Shown: piece after piece, positions 1 to 13,070 of the stretch | How the letters are laid out: every line of letters begins with the position of its first letter | Position numbering within the stretch: the stretch's first letter is position 1 | Assembly: GCA_037389465.1 (NCBI GenBank) | Contig: JAZARR010000296.1 | Span: forward strand, 620,001 to 684,000 | Origin: Baylisascaris procyonis | Taxonomy: Eukaryota; Nematoda; Chromadorea; Rhabditida; Ascarididae | Length of the DNA: 64,000 bases | Reading direction: 5' to 3' | The notes under the pieces: generated by a model | What the model was told of the DNA's origin: nothing | The model's database searches: none | What the model saw: the letters and a program-made list of their open reading frames with translations, nothing else | Position numbers and translations under genes: made by a program

Positions 1-92
1 AGATCGATCATTGAAATGATCGATCGTGCGGTTCTTAAGATAAAGAGGTGAACGTTCGACATTGTTGTAATGCGTGTTTGTTCATATCGCAG

Positions 93-179
93 CAAGAAAT
101 CACGTTAATTTTTATGGGTCATTGCACTGACATTCTGCGTGCAGTTGAAGAGTACTATCAAGCGTTACAAAGGGAATAA
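93..179 (+). other. Possible short terminal exon, unidentified
   Basis: After an acceptor-like TATCGCAG ending at 92 there is an open stretch of 28 codons ending in TAA at 177-179 (contains GHCTDILRAVEEYYQAL). It could be the last exon of a gene to the left, or chance. It does not join to the GANAB exon at 1268, because the TAA comes before the nearest donor. No family recognised. Confidence 0.2.
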
Positions 180-1267
180 GTGAGAGAGGGGATTAATCGA
201 CGAGAGTACCATTTTTCAAAGATTTAAACTCGCATTATGGGACATTTTGGGTCAACAAATTTATTGCCAATGGAGGAGAAAAGAATTTTACCGATTTCCT
301 CTTGTTGGCCGAAAAATAAACATTTGAGAAAAATAAAAGGTCCATTTTTGAATATGAATTTATTAGTGCAGTCATTATTTGTTGTTTTGAATCGCATCAT
401 GATTTCCTTTTTTTTGATTTATTTTACTTATTTTACGTGTAATTTTTTTTTCAAGCGATATTATTGCTTTCTTTGCTGTTATTTCCATGTCTGATAGACG
501 ATATAATTGTCATCTTCTTGTAGCATCTCCATTCTACAAAAGATCCGATGAGATTACGAGTTAATATTTATTATGGATTTTTGAGTAGTTTGGCTTTGCA
601 GGTTGCACTTCTATAAAGTTCACCTCTCCATTTCCATCTTTCTTTGTTTCTTTTTTTTTTTTGAACTGATGATTCCATCACTTAGCAGCATTCTTATAAG
701 TTGCAATTTTATTTATGGTATAAATGAAATCATTTATACCATATACGAGGTGAAGCACTTTTATTTCACTTTAATATCTACACTAATTTTTTTTTTTCGA
801 CAGTTATGTCGTCACGGCGAATAATATAACAAGAAATTCATATGAATACAATAGTGCTGATTCGACATATCGAGAGGCGAGAGTCATCTAATCCCGAATC
901 ATTGACCTTTAGGGCGATAAATGAGTAAAACCGAGAATCTCGAGACAAAATGGAATGCATCATTAAACTATGACTGCAGTTCACAGTAAAGAACACGATC
1001 ATATGGTTGATTTTAGTATAGATTTCGAGACTAATTTATAGATCACCATATAGCCGGGGGCATGAATTGATTCTGAATAGATAAACGGTCGCGAAGGAAT
1101 ATTTTGCTTTGAATTGAAATGAATTGAAATATCTTTTTTTTTGTAGTCTGTGATGAAAAAATTTGAAGCATTTCGAACATATTTAGCAATCATCGGGTTC
1201 ATATTCTATTAAATTAGACTAATGGAGTGAAGATGATTATTGTAATTGATGAAACGATATGTTTCAG
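180..1267. other. Non-coding stretch before first visible GANAB exon
   Basis: No convincing exon seen. Long T runs, many stops in all frames, and a perfect inverted repeat at 715-742. The N-terminal GANAB exons (about 340 residues in other animals) are not recognisable here and presumably lie left of the window, so 180-1267 is best read as intron. Confidence 0.5.
715..742. repeat. Perfect 13-bp inverted repeat
   Basis: ATGGTATAAATGA, 2-nt centre AA, then TCATTTATACCAT: a perfect palindrome 28 nt long. Function unknown; cruciform or transcript hairpin possible. Confidence 0.8.
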
Positions 1268-4200
1268 TTATTCTCGCTTGCCTATCATCAATGTAGATGG
1301 AACTATAATGACCAAGATGATGTGGCTGGGGTACATGCGGGCTTCGATGAACATGATATCCCACTCGATGTGATCTGGTTGGATATCGAACACACCGATG
1401 GAAAACGATACTTCACTTGGGATCCGGTGAAGTTCTCAAAACCGAAGGAGATGATTGAAGCACTTGCTGCGAAAGTAATTCCTTTCTTTCCTTTTTTAAC
1501 ACTATGAGGTGATTTATGAAAATGCGACCAAATTGGAAGAGAAGAGGGCAATTGTTGGAGAGGGAGGGAGCCGGTTATTGAAAGGCGGCGTTTTTATCCA
1601 ATATTCCTGGTAATATTGTAATCGATGCTTCGAATTATTTCATATTCGAGTTAATAATATTCAAAAGTCTAAGGGAATCGATGGACCAGATGTATTAAAT
1701 TGAAATGTTGTAAATATGTTTATCGGAGTTTATTTGCATTTTACCTTATTGTTTTATTTATTTTTATTTATTTTTCTTTTTTTTTAAATAATACATATTA
1801 TGAATTAGATTACATTTTTCTGTACTAATTTTCCCCCTCAATGGGAAATTTTATTTCAGAGCATATTGATTAGATTCATTCTCATTTTACCATTTTTTAT
1901 TTAAGTTTTCAATGCTCGAAGCTTATGTTGAATTTTATAACTAGAAATTACACTTTAAATTATCTTTATCGATGCTTTCCGAGGTATTTAATCACCGAAA
2001 TTTGATTTGCTAATTATTTATAGGGTCGTAAAATGGTCACAATTATTGATCCACATATCAAAAAGGATGATAATTTTCACGTTTATAAGGATGCAAAGGA
2101 TATGGGATACTTTGTGAAGGTGAGCCTCTCGTTTACTTATGTGCATCGTTTTGATATACTTTGCACTTGATACCCTTCGGTGATCGCTCAGATTTGATTT
2201 ATCCTTTGATCTATTGCTAATCAAATATATTATGGAATATTTTTATGATTGTGCACAATCAAGTTCAATATGAATTTTCCTTCCGATCGGTTCCCTAAGT
2301 TTTATCATTTGATGAAACAATGAAGTTTTCTATAAAGATTTTTGATAATAACTTCTTATTGGATGCGTTTTAAATTGTTTACGTTTGTTTTAGTAATTGG
2401 ATTTATGGAATAATGCGTTTTAAGGGGAAGGGGGGGGGGGGGGGGTGGGGATGGGAGAGGAGCGGAGAGGGAGGATCTTTTCCAACTTTTCAAAAAAGTT
2501 TTTTTTTTTTTTCGATGGCTATATTACTGGATTGCAATATTTATTTGAGGGGATGAGTGTTTTTCTTTGTGATAAGTTTCGATTAGTGATTTTCTAATCG
2601 AACTGATAACCAAAATATTTATTTGGGTATTTTCGTATTTTTAGCATAAAACAATGAGGTCCTACTTATTTTGTAATTCTAAAGCTTTTATTGAATTAAT
2701 ATTTATAATAGAACAAAGATGGAAGTTCGGATTACGAAGGTCATTGTTGGCCAGGTGCATCGATGTATCTTGACTTTATTAATCCAGCGGTACGTGAATA
2801 TTGGGCAAGTAAATTTGCATTCGATAAATATATCGGCTCAACGGAAGATCTCTTCACATGGAACGATATGAATGAACCATCGGTGTTCAGTGGACCCGAA
2901 ATAACGATGCATAAAGATGCGAAACATTTCGGTGATTGGGAACATCGCGATATACATAATATCTATGGCTTTTATCATGTGAGTTGTGCTAGTGAATATG
3001 TTTTATTGTCTTTCGGCTAATATGGTTGAACCGAAGAGCAACAGAATGACAGTGAAGGTTCACTTCTAGGTTTTGGATTCGTGTATTTTTTATATGGTCT
3101 CATGACCTTAAACAACGAGGGAGTCCTTTATTAGATTACCGGTATTTATATTCGATGACGATGCCCGCTTAACGTGAACAATGAACAGCAAAATAAAAGC
3201 AGATTTAATTGACCTCGAATGTATAAGTAGCATACTTTCGTTGGCTGGTTTGATGCAAGAGAATGCTGCCGGCACCCTTTCTGAAATGATTGCAGTAACT
3301 ACTGAGTCCTTATATCCTGATTTTCTAGTTTTTATGCTTCTATCTATTTTTTTTACAAAAATGCATTACGGTTGCTTACCATACCTTTACATAAGTTACG
3401 TTTGTACGTCTATCTGCTTCTGATACTTGCAGATCATAAATATAACAGTAATGAGATTCGACTGTTATAATCCACATTTTCAGATAGCCTTATAATCATT
3501 GTGGAATGCACTATGTTCAATATGAATTATTGATGTTTAAGGGTACCATAAAATTCGCGTTTCACTTTTGTTCTAGAATTGGTTGGATACGACCAAGAAA
3601 ATACATTTTTGATGGTCGTACAACCGATTGCTCATTAAAAAAAAAGAATTCAAGGCATCACCCTCATTAAACTATTAAATATTATTTCTGTCAATTAGTT
3701 AAATAGGCGTACTCGCAAAAAGCGTGCATCGTGTCACTCTTATCTGCTTTCCTACATATTTTTTTTTTCGTTTTTTCATCGCTTTGTTCTGGTGTTTACA
3801 GGTTTTTTGATGCTAAGAGTAATCCGGTATAAAAGTAACAACTCTTTACTAAATTCCAATATTCTTTAAATACATATTATTTATTGCATCAAGCTGTGTT
3901 CATTGCTGCTTAAAGATAACATAATATCTAAAATTTGCGATTGAGTGACCATTTTTGGAAGTCTACTTCCTGGAAGTTAATGGTGTGGATTTAACCTAGG
4001 ATTACGACTGAAGGAACAAAGCAGAAGAGCTGTATAACGGTGGTGTTAGAATGTGATATTTATACAGACATTTTGCATATTTGCATATATTCCACAACAG
4101 AATTAATTGTTCAGCGATATATTGCCAGAGGATATTGATGTAAATTGCAGCATTCATCAACGCATAAAGGCCAACTGGATCGCACAAATGGACGTCTCCG

Positions 4201-7200
4201 TCCTTTTGTGTTGACTCGCTCATTCTTTGTGGGTAGCCAACGCACGACGGCCGTATGGACAGGTGATAATACAGCCTCATGGGAGCATCTTAGATCGACA
4301 GTACCAATGTTGCTATCGTTGTCAGTTGCTGGCATTCCACACGTCGGCGCTGATGTTGGTGGTTTCTTCAAGAATCCCGACGAACAACTTCTAGTCAGAT
4401 GGTATCAGGTATCTGTTATTCGATTTTCATTCACACCTAATAAAGTCGCTTATATTTTTGGATGTTTTTATTTGTGCATTTATGTATAATGTGCAAAAAC
4501 CTTGTGTATGGATGCGTGTATCTATTCATTATTTATACTCAGGATTTAGGAAAGTTGCAAACGTCTATATCAGTTTCTTTTTTAAGCCGGAAATTCCGGT
4601 TTATAGAACTGCATTCGATTTTCTGATTCTAATCGGACCGCATTTTTTGTTTTGATGGCGCAATGATAATCTCATTGACTCACACGAGTTATGCAAAATA
4701 TGCATATAGTAATGTTTTACCAAGTAAATATTAATGAAAAAAGATTATTTTATAAGATTTCAAAAAGAGCGAAGATGAACCCTATTTCGACATTTCTCCA
4801 ACTTAACTTATTTCCTTTTCCAATTTGAGTTTGGGCTAATTTTTGAGGATATTTAGAGGTTTTTACTTGCCATTATTTCTGATCTTTTCGATCGAGAAGA
4901 TCAACTCTCTTCTAGGATTGGGCGCACTTTTATTCTTTTTTGTTCAAGGATCCTTCTTTTTTGGACCTAACTCCTTACTTGGCATTATCCCTCAACTAGA
5001 AAGTTCTTCATCCCGCCTTCGACTTCTACTTTTTAACATCTCTTATTTTCTTCCCGCGCTGAACAATTTTCGTCAACGGAAAGGTAAATTTGGAGTTCGG
5101 CAACTTCATTATTGTTTGCATTCCTGAACTTGGATCTGGATATATTGATCTGATGTGCAGCAGGCAGAATTACCTCATAATGAAGGATGGTTTCAATTAG
5201 AAGATGATTTAAGATGGTAATATATGTTTGCAGGCTGGTGCGTATCAACCATTCTTTAGGGCACATGCACATATCGACTGTAAACGACGTGAACCATGGC
5301 TTTTCTCTGAGAGAATTAAGAACGCCATTCGTGATGCAATAAGGCAGCGCTATTCCTTCTTACCGTATTGGTGAGTTACTTTTTTCTTTAACTGAATCCC
5401 ATTTCTAGTAGTAAATACGAGAGCGGTTCGCCGATAACAACTCGTCATGTTTAAACTAAATCTAAATTATTACTAATCAAATATTGTAAAGCACAGATGT
5501 GATCAGTTTACTTTTGTCGTTTATTGGCCCAACGTCATGTAAATTCAAAAATATATGCCTGAAAAAGGATGTTGACTCGCGTGGTATTTGCTATGATTTT
5601 GCAGTGAAGCACATTTGTGGATCTTTTTTAATGTACTTTATGAACGAATCTTACAACTCTGAATAAAACCAAATTATAACTCGTTATTCAAGTTGGGGCA
5701 TCTTCCAGCTGATGTTGCAGTTCGAATCGTATAGGTCACTACAGAATTATGAAAGCGATTTGAGAGAATCATTTTTGAACATTGTTTTTATCAGCTTGTG
5801 ATATGAAGAGTGGGAAAGGTGACCCTACCGGAGGACAATGTTCGGAACGAATCGGCGCTAAATAGCGATGGGCTATCAGCGGTTTCAATGTACCTGCATT
5901 GCAGTGCACTGATGATTAAGCTTAATTTTCTTAACGATCTTTTGGCATCATTTAAGGCGATGAATTAGGTATTTTTTATGTTGCTGGGAGCTGACAGGTA
6001 TGAGAATTACAGATGAACTATGGATATTCTTCAGGTATACACTATTTTATGAGCATACGCTTACGGGGAAACCGGTTATGCGGCCACTTTGGGCAGAGTT
6101 TCCTGACGACGAGAATGCATATGATGAAGAACGCGAATGGCTCGTTGGCGCTGGTCTGTTGGTTCGACCGGTTATGGAAGCAGACGTAACCTCGACATCT
6201 CTATATCTTCCTGGCCGACGCAACGTTGTATGGTATGAATGGACAACGAATAAGGTTTATTCATTCTTTGATACATTGCTGCTCGTTTATATTTCTTGTT
6301 TATCGTTTCGCTTTTTGAGAACGCATATTACTTGAATGAAATGGTTGAAAGTAGAGAATTGAACCTCACCTCCTTCTCTATTCAATAACTCACATATAAG
6401 ACTTCACATTTTCGGACATGGCGTTGAAAATGAGCTTACTGCAGCGAAAGCTTGAGGATGGGGCCACAAATCGACTGTACTTAGAAAGCAAAAGAGACGT
6501 CTTCGTTGTCATTGTTGAACATTTTAAACTGGCTGAATTTTATTGTCTCCGTTCAATCAACGGAAGCTTAGATGTTATCGGACTTGTATTTCTCAAGTGT
6601 CGCCATTTTTCTATTCGAGTGCTAATAGTGAGAAGGCAGCCTCAAATTTACGAAATATTCACCACTTCCGGGCCAGAGGAGAAAGTGAAGGCTTCACATG
6701 TATTGTAATACTTTCCGCATCTACTATTGTGATATTATTTGCGAGATGTATTCATTTTCTTTGCCTAATTATCTACTATATTAGATATTCCCACGTAATG
6801 TTATAGCTATCAAATGGGTATAAAAAAGATCGATGGGAGCTGCGTTGAAAAAAAAAAAAAAAAACAGCGTACTAGAAACATTTATTTTTATTAGTGGATG
6901 TTGGATAATGGATAAGTTTTGGAGAATTCAAGGCTTCATAAAAGTAGTATTTCATTTAGCTTAGGGAATGATGACATGTTATTCATAGGTAGATTACCAA
7001 TAAACTTGCAATGAGGTTTATCTATCACCATGCATATCGAAATGGATTTATGTTGATTTAGTAGGGATTCGCACAATAGGTGTTTAGAATGGTAGAAATA
7101 AGTGTATTACAGCGACAAATCGAAACTATTTAAGTAAGAAAATTGCTTTAGGGCGTCATGTTTGTACATTAATTTCGTGATTATGAGGTGAATCTGAAAC

Positions 7201-9703
7201 TTTTTCTGGGATACTTCACGCTTCAAGCTGTCGGGATCCCGTGGTCGGGATGTCCATGGCAACAGTTTGATAGATGCGTCTTTGAACACTTGAATGTGAT
7301 GGAAGTAAATTTTAGCCGAGACCAGCACCCGGTGCAATCTATGTGGATAGTCCGTTGGAGGCGATCCCACGTTTCCAACGTAGTGGTACGATTATTCCCA
7401 CTTGGGAACGAGTGCGGCGTGCATCGACGCTCATGCGGCATGATCCAATCACACTCTACATAGCTGCTAATTTTAAGGCTTCTTTTTTACACTTAATTAT
7501 AGTGATTAGCTGCTTTATAATTTATTGCGAACGAGGCAAGCTTATATCAACAACGCTAAACAACTACTAAGCGAATTTAATAAAGGTTTCAAGTCAACCT
7601 GTTGTATGCGCTAGCTGAATCTATCGTAGTGCTGAAGAGCCCGTAGGCATGCGTTCTTCGCCAAACGATGCAACGTCCCAAAAATGTGACAATTTGAATA
7701 ATTTTCTTTTTTCTTGAGCTATATCCTGCACATGGATTTGCCTTTGTTTATTCTTCCCACTTTGTTGTACTGAAGGCTTGTTTACTAGTGGGACTCTTGA
7801 TAGCTTCAGATTGTACGTGGGGAAGTAAGAGGGTGGGCGAAGAGAAGAAAAGGAGCCAAACGTGAGCTAAATGTATCTTGGAAATGGTATATGAAGCTAC
7901 TTCGAACACAGATGACGATGGGAATAAAAGTTTTCATCTCCAATAGTGACTAACCGGAAACAAGCTCATTTTAGACACGTGTGACTGGCAGGTCACACCA
8001 TCTCAGCTTAGCTCGAATTCAGGCTGGGGGGAGACCGAAGTAAGTTGAAAGCCAACTTCCTTCCTTCCAACTTCCTAAAATTTTATGTGATTAGGGGAAT
8101 TTTCTATTTAGAAGCCAGTACCCAGTGGTTATACTGTGGATTTGAAAATGTCTTGGATCGTTCAATATATAACCTCAGCTCTTTCGATCCACGCTGCGTT
8201 GATGAACTCTAAAATGCCTTTGTTTTCGTTTTCAGCATATCATTTCCACGGGCAGAAGTTGGTACTAAAGACTCTCATCTGTGAAATTAAGTACATCATT
8301 TTACTTTAACTTATATTCACTCACTTATAATGGTTCTCATTTGTACTTGTTTAAAATCCGTAAATTATCGTTATTTTTTTCTAAATTGTTTAGAAGAATG
8401 TATTTTCCACAGAATTATTGATTGTAGTTGAACTTATATTTCCACAAAAATTATAGAAATTTCCGTCGATATAACGAATGATATTCCCATCATTCGAATG
8501 CTTATAAAAATAAAGACATTTATATGAAGCAAACAATTTCGAAGTGGCGATCATCTCAATTTAGGATGATTTCGCTAACGGTACAATCTATATGGACGAT
8601 GGTGAGTCATTCGAATATAAAAAAGGTGAATATCTCTATTGGGGTTTCACATATAAGAAGATTAGTGATCAGTTATTCACAATAACGGCGAAGAATCTCG
8701 ATCCGAATGGGAAAATGGAAACCGAAGCATATATCGAGAAAATTATTATTCGTGGTGTACGATATTTCCCGAAAAACGCTCATATTTATTTAGACGGTTC
8801 GTTTATCCTTTTTGTTTTTTCTTCTCCATTTATGCGAAATGAGGGCAAAATAGTACATTGTGATTCAATGTTATTATCTAGTTTGGCGTGTTAGTTTTAT
8901 CTGGTCGCTATTGGATATCAGGCGTTAGTCAGGTGAGATTCTAGATGGACTTTTGATATAATGGAATGAGGATTTATTGATAAAGCGTATCTTGGACAGT
9001 AACGTTTTCCATGCGAATCGCTTATCGTGATGGTAGAATGCACAAGATTTCTAGTGATTTTCAGCTGAATATGCAGTTCCGACTACTTTAACTTAAGTAG
9101 CATTTCAATTATATCTGAAGCGGTCAATCATATGGGAATGGGGAGCGGATAATTGAAAGCATAAATAACTATGCATCACTCTATTTTTCGAATTTAACGC
9201 AAGTATTGATGCGGTTTGACAGTGAAAAATATTGCAAAGTGCGACAACACTGATTGCGAAGTGTTTGTCGTTAAATGTTTTTTTTTCATTTTGCAGTATG
9301 AATTCAAAGTGTTTTATTAATTTAGCTGTTGTTGCTTCAGTGAAAGAGAAAAATTTGATCTACTTTTGGCGATATAAGTTCTTTTTTTTTTCTCGAACTT
9401 TTTGCTGCTGTTGATATATTCTTCAAAAGTTGAAGGTCTTTATGATCTCAGGTTTAAACGATTTAGTGGGGATTCGTCAGAAATAAAAAAAAAAAAAATA
9501 GGAGCTCGAGCTGAAGATATCTTTAAGTAGTTGTTTACGTTCACCGACTGGAAGTGAGTTTGCATTGAATTGTGCGAATGGATCTTTTAGATTGGAATCC
9601 AGAATCGCTGGAATTCGAGCATGATCGAGATGACCTGTCATTGATAATCCGAAAACCAGATGCACCTGTTGGAGCCGAATTTCGAATTGATATTCATGCG
9701 TAA
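1268..9703 (+). CDS. GANAB: Glucosidase II alpha subunit (GH31), 3' part
   Basis: ER enzyme that removes the two inner alpha-1,3 glucoses from N-glycans in calnexin/calreticulin quality control, normally with a beta subunit. Nine exons in continuous phase: 1268-1474, 2024-2119, 2712-2978, 4151-4408, 5234-5370, 6035-6254, 7316-7477, 8565-8796, 9591-9703 (1692 nt, 563 aa, TAA at 9701). They cover the family from [12 protein letters not shown] to the C-terminus. The GH31 nucleophile is the Asp of [10 protein letters not shown] (codon 2865-2867), and the acid/base Asp sits in WTGDN (codon 4265-4267). [11 protein letters not shown] and FFRAHAH are intact. The N-terminal part (signal peptide, about 340 residues) is missing from the window, so the gene is partial. 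Exon 7 appears to end at a non-canonical GC donor (7478). The last codons GCG TAA overlap a good donor-like string (GCGTAAGT), but the protein ends where the family ends. Confidence 0.95.
2425..2450 (+). repeat. Poly-G tract in GANAB intron
   Basis: A run of 15 G (2431-2445) flanked by shorter G runs, inside the intron 2120-2711. It could form a G-quadruplex on the sense strand. Length in the assembly may be unreliable. Confidence 0.8.
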
Positions 9704-12700
9704 GTCTAACCATCGATGGTTGTTTTAGGAAGTGAATTGAGTGATGAACGATTATTTATAGGGTTATGTTGTTTGAATGGTTGAGTGATGTTGGTATGTT
9801 GATTTTATAGAGTTTTAAATATTGTTGAGATAAGGAGAGGATAGTTACATCTTTCAAGAATATTTTTGAAATATGTTTAACGTTAAATCGATTTAATGAG
9901 AGCGTTGAATGCAATATGAAACATAGTTATATACGAATCAAATTCATCGTTTTTGAATTATTGCTTTCATTGAAAAGAAGTTCTTAATTCAAGGAAGTTG
10001 GGGAGAGGAGGAGATGCGAGAGGGATTTTATGGTAGTTTATTTAGGATGATCAAGGGGAATTTGAATATTTAATGAGCATATTGTTTCAGCGAAACATCA
10101 AATATATTTTCAACATTGAAGAATTTATTGCGGCATATTTGGAATCATTAAGAAAAAATAATTAAAGTTTTATTGGATTATTTAGCTAAAAATTGATATG
10201 ATAGTCATCCGCCATATATTACATAAATGGAAATAAAATTGAGCGATATAATTGATGGTATTAGTGCCTATTGAATAATATTGCGTTTGTTGCATTTTTT
10301 TTTTTTCAATGGATAGCAATTGGGGATTGTTTTTGTGATTGATAGATTCTGTTTTTTTTTTGAAATTATAAAGTGAATTTTTTTTTTTATTGTTGCGTTT
10401 CATATTGTATCGATGGTGATGGTTAGTGGAAATTGTTTATTCCAGTTGTGATATTTGTTTATTTCTTTTTCGGAAATTTTCGAACTTTTCATTAAATAAA
10501 CTTAAAATTGTCGTGATGTTTTGATCTACTTCTCTGTGACGTTTGATTTGTTCTTTTTCTTGCAGAGGTTTTTTTTTCTTTCTTATTTCTCTGCTTTCAA
10601 TATGATATTGCTTTGCTCTATTTTTTTATTTTATTATCGATATATTATTTTTTCTAACAGTTGTGACGTTATGATTGTTTTTAATGAAATTGTTACTCGT
10701 ATATTCGATTCGACTTTCAACTTATTTTCGATCATAATTGGTGGTCAAATCATTAAGGTTAACAAATTGTCAACGATATTTTTGTTGATGAAATTGACGT
10801 ATATTATTGCCTATGGTAAATCAGAAGCGATATGAACTGGATTAGCTAGGCATGTAAAGAGTATTTGCCTTCATGAAAAGATTAGAAACAACCAGAAATA
10901 TATAAATAGCACCTAACCAACAGTGAAAAGATCCATAGATGGGCTTCAGCACCTCCATCTTCAGCTCTACAAGCAGATGTTATGCAACGAAGCTGATGGG
11001 AACACCTTCAGTTGCTAATCTTTTTAATCCTTATCAGTTCTACCGATGAGCGTATGAGTCAGTCTTCTGATTGGAACTGATATCAGTTGGGATGGGATAG
11101 TAGAGGTTTATACCATCATACAGAAAAGCATTGATCAGGATGATATAGACGGAAAAGAGGTATTACCAAAAGAAACATACAAGTATATCATCACCTAGAA
11201 GTGTATATAAGTAGCAACGTCATACGAAAGGTGTACTGTAGAGTGGGATATGGTATATGCTTTTGCAGAGTTGTCAATTTGTATTAAGCGGTAAGGACAC
11301 TTAAGCAAGGAGTACACTGTTGAAGCTGATAGATAGATCATGCAATTCTATATCGCATCACGACTGCAATTAATGCTTCAATAACATGCACTACCGTTTG
11401 TGTCAATCAATTTGGCTGCAAGCGTTTCCTATTTGAATATTTCGGTCTTAAAACGAATTTATCGAGAAATTGCCGCCATGTTTTTATTGATTTTTGTATT
11501 AGTGCGCGTGCGTATGGTCTACGAGACGCGGTCACGCTTCGTTTTTTTCTTTCGCAAGTGGATGCGTTGTAGTGTGTAGTCGTTGCGTATTTGTGTTTGC
11601 ATGTATGTCGTTTTAGAGTGCAATTATTGATGGAAGTGTGATGTGTAGTGTGGTTTGGGGGATTTTATGCATTTTATTATGGTCATGCTTCTTGGATCGG
11701 ATTCAACGAGATTTGTTGATGCTCGAATTTCGTGCCTCACACAATTTGCATTTGGTTAGCACATTACAGGTTGAATTCATGGGGGCTAAGTGGGAGAGGG
11801 GAGGGGATATAGGTTTTTCGAAAGGTGAGAACGTAATGAAAGCATGTATTGTTTGAATTTGATTTCAATATTTCCACATATATCGTTCAGGTTTTCGCAT
11901 ATATGGTAGAACCGGTTTTCTGCTAGTCGTGTTTTTTAGAGGGTTTTCGTCTAAGATGAGATATGATTTAGCTGGTGTAATTGCTGTGTTTTCTCTAAGA
12001 GATCTGTTTTTGTTATAGTATTTGTGGGAAAAAATTTGAAAACATTTTCGCATCCACTCATATTGTACAATGCTTGTTTAATTGTTAGATATTGCTGAAG
12101 ATTAGCTCGTTGCAAAGTTCTAATTGAATTGTTGAGAGCAGACATCAGAAATTTTAAACGAAAATGGTCTTCAAAAATTTTATTGCTTGGCTTTTACAGT
12201 TGCGGTTCGAAGTTGGATGTGGTTTTGTCTGGTCTGTTCATTCCCAAATTATGTGTCCAAAAAAAGGCAGTGATGTGTAAAGCATTGATGGCATAACAGT
12301 GGGGGAGCTTTATGAACTACAGCACCAGACTTTGGATTTAGCTAGTGACGAAAAATTTGTACCACTATGCTTCTCATAGAGAACGTCATAATAATCCGTT
12401 CGACTTGATGTGACAGATGTGCTTTGTGGCAACTTCTTTTTTGACTAGACTGCAACATGAAATCTCCAGTTGTGTGATAAATTTGGAGGTTATAATATGA
12501 ATAGTGAGAGGTGCGTAAGCTTTTTTTGAAACGATGGTTGAAATTGGGCCTTAATATCGGTCTTTTGAGTTGCATTCGAATAGGTATTAATTGCAGGTGG
12601 TTGAACAAACAGACGCATATGTCCCTAATTAGAGGGAGTTTGGACTAGGAATTGCCCGTCTATGAAAAATATGTTGGCTTACAGAAGTCTTTACGAGCTT

Positions 12701-13060
12701 AACAGGTTTACGTCAAACAATTTGCTTATTAAAGTCGGCTGATGGCTGTGGATGGGGAAACACGTCGAACAAAATCGAAAGAGTTTTTGCTCATCAATTT
12801 TTTTCTTCCTTCTTGCTCTCACCTCGCCCTGTCTCCTCTCTCCACCTTCCTTCCCCTCTTCCGTCCTTCTTCTAGTGTTTTCTCTTTCTTCCTTTCGATA
12901 CACGCAATTTCTGTAAACGGTTGCATCGCCGGCTGGAGTGGAGCTGCAACTGCAGCCCCTTCCGCCGTAATTGAATCTACAATAAGTGCCATTTGATCTG
13001 TTATGAATTCGATTACCGTTTAACTTCGTATCTGCTCTCTTGCATTATTGCAACATTGTT
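9704..13060. other. Intergenic region, no supported gene
   Basis: Between the GANAB stop and the histone gene. AT-rich with poly-T runs. A 70-codon open frame near 11641 begins with a hydrophobic stretch (MCSVVWGILCILLWS) and has a donor-like GT after codon 43, but no following exon was found. The part at 12790-12898 is a pyrimidine tract. The last 130 bp (about 12920-12975) are GC-richer and may be promoter or 5' leader of the histone gene. Confidence 0.5.
12790..12898. repeat. Polypyrimidine tract
   Basis: About 110 bp made almost only of C and T on the plus strand, roughly 170 bp upstream of the histone start. Open frames across it on both strands are compositional, not coding. Confidence 0.7.
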
Positions 13061-13070
13061 GTTTAGAAGA
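13061..13070 (+). promoter_or_regulatory. Likely trans-splice acceptor before histone start
   Basis: TTGTTTAG followed by AAGA and ATG at 13071. No upstream coding exon is visible, so this acceptor is best explained as a spliced-leader addition site leaving a 4-nt 5' UTR from this transcript. Inferred from position only; no SL RNA gene is in the window. Confidence 0.5.

Noticed and set aside
12742..12996. 84-codon plus ORF and antisense partner upstream of the histone
   Set aside because: Both cross a pyrimidine tract and stay open through composition only.
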